Source of the DNA: Prevotella sp.
GTDB taxonomy: Bacteria; Bacteroidota; Bacteroidia; Bacteroidales; Bacteroidaceae
NCBI GenBank assembly: GCA_022732315.1
Contig: JAIJUV010000107.1
Coordinates: forward strand, 1-8,196
Direction of reading: 5' to 3'
DNA length: 8,196 nucleotides
The notes beneath the pieces are model-generated. The model was not told the DNA's origin and ran no database searches. It saw nothing but the letters and a program-made list of their open reading frames with translations. Positions 6,518-8,196 of the stretch are shown here, one piece after another (position 1 is the stretch's first letter; every line of letters begins with the position of its first letter). The position numbers were made by a program, and so were the translations under genes.

Positions 6518-6565
6518 TCATCTCTTCTCTTTTTGCTGTGAAGGACTTAATCTCTTCTCTTTGCC
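6518..6565. repeat. 30-base direct duplication spanning the end of the small minus-strand ORF
   Basis: ATCTCTTCTCTTT occurs at 6520-6532 and 6550-6562, a 30-base (10-codon) period. On the minus strand this repeats the codons for a lysine followed by Arg-Arg-Asp: once at the end of the 38-residue ORF and once in frame after its stop codon. Confidence 0.55.
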
Positions 6566-6663
6566 TTAGAGGCAAGGGCCTTGCGGCGATCCTGAAGAAT
6601 CTGCTGGCACTTGTTCAATGCCTGATTTTCATTACTCGTGTTTACCTTAATTAAATCATTCAT
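6547..6663 (-). CDS. Small basic hypothetical protein, 38 residues
   Basis: Reading leftwards from ATG at 6663 to TAA at 6549-6547 gives 38 residues. The N-terminal half is polar (MNDLIKVNTSNENQALNK). The C-terminal half is basic and probably helical (CQQILQDRRKALASKAKRRD), with 9 Lys/Arg in the whole protein, 7 of them in the last 13 residues. No signal peptide, membrane segment or known family was recognised. Support for a real gene: a minus-strand TATCTTTG with CA about 27 bases upstream, a leader of about 20 bases, an operator-like palindrome further upstream and a bidirectional terminator downstream. In-frame readthrough of the stop would add 15 codons up to TGA at 6501-6499, including a second KKRRD, so the stop may be a recent truncation. 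A small nucleic-acid- or ribosome-binding protein is possible but unproven. Confidence 0.5.
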   Translation of the reverse strand: MNDLIKVNTSNENQALNKCQQILQDRRKALASKAKRRD

Positions 6664-6689
6664 AACCTATTGTATTTTTATTAACGCTG

Positions 6690-6727
6690 CAAAGATATTA
6701 CATTCTGATAACATTTCGGTACACAAA
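6690..6727 (-). promoter_or_regulatory. Minus-strand promoter of the small ORF
   Basis: On the minus strand TATCTTTG spans 6697-6690 and is followed by CAGCG, matching the TAnnTTTG -7 consensus. The best -33 candidate, TTTG at 6727-6724, is 26 bases away, longer than the usual 19-21. A poor -33 would fit dependence on an activator at 6755-6772. Transcription is expected to start near 6684. Confidence 0.55.
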
Positions 6728-6754
6728 ACGATATTTTTGGGGTAATTATTATTC

Positions 6755-6772
6755 TTTTTTGATTTAAGTCAA
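6755..6772 (-). promoter_or_regulatory. Palindromic operator candidate (FNR-like), copy 2
   Basis: Read on minus, TTGACTTAAATCAA (6772-6759) matches the FNR-type consensus TTGAT-N4-ATCAA at 9 of 10 defined positions and runs into an A-tract. It starts 74 bases (from T6771) before the -7 element at 6697, about -82 to the expected transcript start. It shares 15 of 17 bases and orientation with the motif at 1598-1614. The binding protein is not identified. Confidence 0.45.
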
Positions 6773-6940
6773 AAAGATGAATCATTTGCACTAGCTTTTG
6801 CACGAAAATCAGCATTTGAATAAACCATCTGCACCCCCATCCGTCTATAAATCGTGCAGGGTAATTAGAAGGGATGCTGATGATGAACAGAGGATGAATA
6901 GGAAAAATAGGAAAGCTGGAAAAGAAAAAGGGGATTTCCC

Positions 6941-6971
6941 TTTGTTATTTCCCGAAAAATGCCGAACTTTG
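6941..6971 (+). promoter_or_regulatory. Probable promoter of the DUF4923-like gene
   Basis: TTTG at 6941-6944, 19 bases of spacing, then GAACTTTG (6964-6971) and CA. The -7 element differs from TAnnTTTG only in its first base. The expected start near 6977 leaves a leader of about 70 bases that is A-rich and has AAAGGAAAG just before the ATG. Between 6773 and 6940 no gene or other clear signal is seen. Confidence 0.5.
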
Positions 6972-7048
6972 CACCCCGAAAGCGTGGATATCGATATAAG
7001 ATATATGGTATAAGAATAAGATAATATAGAAAGTAAAAGGAAAGTAAA

Positions 7049-7951
7049 ATGAAAAAGGTAATTCTGATGGCTGCCCTCGTGCTCGCATGCACAGCAGGCA
7101 GCAATGCTAGCGCCATGAACGAAGCAGCGCTCAATGCCTCTAACTCGGAGTTGATGCCAGTGAAGAAGACTACAAAGAAATCAACCAAGAAATCTTCTTC
7201 AAAGAAATCAACCACCAAGACTACCAAGAAGTCAACCACCAAGACTTCTACCAAGAAATCTACATCCACTTCTGTAGATGCAACCACTGGTGCTACTTCT
7301 TCAGCCACAGCTGCTACCACCACATCTACTGCCAACACTGCTGCTGCCAGCAGCAACACTAGCTCTACCATCGCCAATGTATTGGGCGGATTGCTCGGTG
7401 CAGCCACAGGCAACACATCTGGCAGCACTTCATCTGCCGGCAGCATCATCGGCGGCTTGCTGAACAACGTAATCGGTTCGGGCACATTTTCAAAGGAAGA
7501 TCTCTGTGCTCATACCTGGAAGTACAGCAAGCCAGGTTGCGCCTTCACTTCAGAGAACCTGCTTGCCAAGGCTGGCGGCGAGATTGCTGCCAGCAAGGTG
7601 GAGGAGAAGTTGAGCACCTATTATAATAAGTTTGGCTTCAGCAGTTCAAATACCCAGTTCACTTTCACCACCGACGGCAACTTCTCTGCGCAGATTGACG
7701 GCAAGCCATGGCAGGGCAGCTATACCTTTGATGAGAAGACCCATGCCATCCAGCTGAAGGGTCTTCTGCTGAGTGCTTCTGGCTATGCCACCAAGACCAC
7801 CAATGGTATCAGTCTTCTCTTCGACCAGAAGAAGCTTCTCAACCTCATCAAGATGCTCAGCGCCTTCAAGGGCAGCTCTACTCTCAGCGCAGTGGGTACC
7901 ATCGCCAACAGCTACGATGGCATGCGTGTAGGTTTCGAGATGACTAAGTAA
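7049..7951 (+). CDS. Exported DUF4923-like protein with a Lys/Thr/Ser-rich linker
   Basis: A 300-residue protein of unknown function. Residues 1-22 look like a type I signal peptide ending ASA. Cys14 sits in VLAC, a poor lipobox, so a lipoprotein is less likely. Residues 39-76 are low-complexity Lys/Thr/Ser (KKTTKKSTKKSSSKK...), and 77-107 are Ala/Thr/Ser-rich. Two Gly-rich hydrophobic segments follow, NVLGGLLGAATG (110-121) and SIIGGLLNNVIGSG (132-145). The folded domain runs from about 148 to 300, with HTWKYSKPGCAFTSENLLAKAGG, TDGNFSAQIDGKPWQGSYTFD and a closing NSYDGMRVGFEM. From memory this domain matches DUF4923, a Bacteroidetes family with lipocalin-like beta strands; no catalytic residues are evident. 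It has its own promoter and a terminator at 8008-8070. A periplasmic or cell-envelope role is inferred only from the signal peptide. Confidence 0.85.
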   Translation: MKKVILMAALVLACTAGSNASAMNEAALNASNSELMPVKKTTKKSTKKSSSKKSTTKTTKKSTTKTSTKKSTSTSVDATTGATSSATAATTTSTANTAAASSNTSSTIANVLGGLLGAATGNTSGSTSSAGSIIGGLLNNVIGSGTFSKEDLCAHTWKYSKPGCAFTSENLLAKAGGEIAASKVEEKLSTYYNKFGFSSSNTQFTFTTDGNFSAQIDGKPWQGSYTFDEKTHAIQLKGLLLSASGYATKTTNGISLLFDQKKLLNLIKMLSAFKGSSTLSAVGTIANSYDGMRVGFEMTK

Positions 7952-8007
7952 TTTGAAGGATAGAATCCATAACTGAGCCTTCTGTTGAAATGGGTTCAGT
8001 AGATGAT

Positions 8008-8070
8008 AAATCGCCCTGTAAGAAGTAAAGCATCTTTAAGCTATGCTTTGCTCTTTGCAGGGCGATTTTT
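8008..8070. terminator. Long terminator hairpin shared by convergent genes
   Basis: AAATCGCCCTG (8008-8018) pairs with CAGGGCGATTT (8058-8068), and inside it AAAGCAT (8027-8033) pairs with ATGCTTT (8043-8049). The segment between is mostly paired too, giving an imperfect hairpin of roughly 26 bp ending in TTTTT. It terminates the DUF4923-like gene. It also lies just past the stop of the minus-strand GH3 gene, where its AAA side gives only a weak U-tract. Confidence 0.8.
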
Positions 8071-8075
8071 CTTGT

Positions 8076-8196
8076 TTATTTCACGTTCAGTTTCAAAGTC
8101 TTTACATCCTTGCTGTTGGTTCCTATCATAATCTGGAAGTCGCCAGGTTCTATCACGTGCTTCAGATCTGCGTTGTAGAACTTGAGCATATCTGGG
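8076..8196 (-). CDS. Glycoside hydrolase family 3 beta-glucosidase (C-terminal end only)
   Basis: Only the last 39 residues are in the window, reading leftwards from the right edge (first full codon at 8195) to TAA at 8078-8076. The sequence (PDMLKFYNADLKHVIEPGDF, then QIMIGTNSKDVKTLKLNVK) matches the end of the fibronectin-III-like domain that closes GH3 beta-glucosidases and xylosidases, with the typical EPG-F-hydrophobic-IG-S-DVK pattern. Such enzymes release glucose or xylose from beta-linked oligosaccharides, usually in the periplasm. Active-site residues lie outside the window, so substrate cannot be judged. It is convergent with the DUF4923-like gene. Confidence 0.8.
   Translation of the reverse strand, partial: PDMLKFYNADLKHVIEPGDFQIMIGTNSKDVKTLKLNVK

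Noticed and set aside
6798..7013. Plus-strand 71-codon open frame before the DUF4923-like gene
   Set aside because: It starts with TTG, runs through the probable promoter at 6941-6971 and resembles no known protein.

Overview
The window looks like chromosome of a Bacteroidales bacterium, most likely Prevotella/Segatella. The reasons are: promoter elements of the Bacteroidetes sigma type (TTG, about 20 bases, TAnnTTTG); A-rich leaders without clear Shine-Dalgarno sites; a lipoprotein with an acidic stretch just after the lipidated cysteine; a protein resembling the Bacteroidetes family DUF4923; and a single-chain glycyl-tRNA synthetase. This is inference from sequence features, not a database match.

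Layout: (1) 1-1426, the 3' half of glycyl-tRNA synthetase, overlapped by 20 bases by an FKBP-type prolyl isomerase lipoprotein. (2) 1427-2003, a 577-base gap holding a terminator-like hairpin, short direct repeats, a palindromic operator candidate, a strong promoter, a very C-poor stretch with seven TAGGT motifs, an 18-bp inverted repeat around that stretch, and an intrinsic terminator just before the next gene. (3) 2004-3383, a MATE-family efflux transporter, followed by a terminator whose right arm carries the next promoter's -33 element. (4) 3520-6339, a 939-residue exported M16 zinc peptidase ending in a bidirectional terminator. (5) 6408-7048, an apparently sparse gap that holds a probable 38-codon minus-strand gene with its own promoter, a second copy of the operator candidate, and the promoter of the next gene. 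(6) 7049-7951, an exported DUF4923-like protein with a Lys/Thr-rich linker. (7) 8076-8196, the 3' end of a minus-strand GH3 beta-glucosidase, convergent with the previous gene across a long shared terminator hairpin.

Apart from glyQS and the FKBP gene, each gene seems to be its own transcription unit with its own promoter and terminator. The proteins do not form an obvious pathway: translation, envelope protein folding, efflux, periplasmic proteolysis and glycan breakdown are all represented.

The unexplained material is non-coding or very small. The main item is the 1660-1980 element: promoter, C-depleted TAGGT-repeat RNA, then terminator, upstream of the MATE gene. The second is a 17-base motif that recurs at nearly the same distance upstream of two promoters on opposite strands. 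The third is the 38-residue minus-strand ORF. No CRISPR array, complete mobile element, rRNA or tRNA gene was seen.
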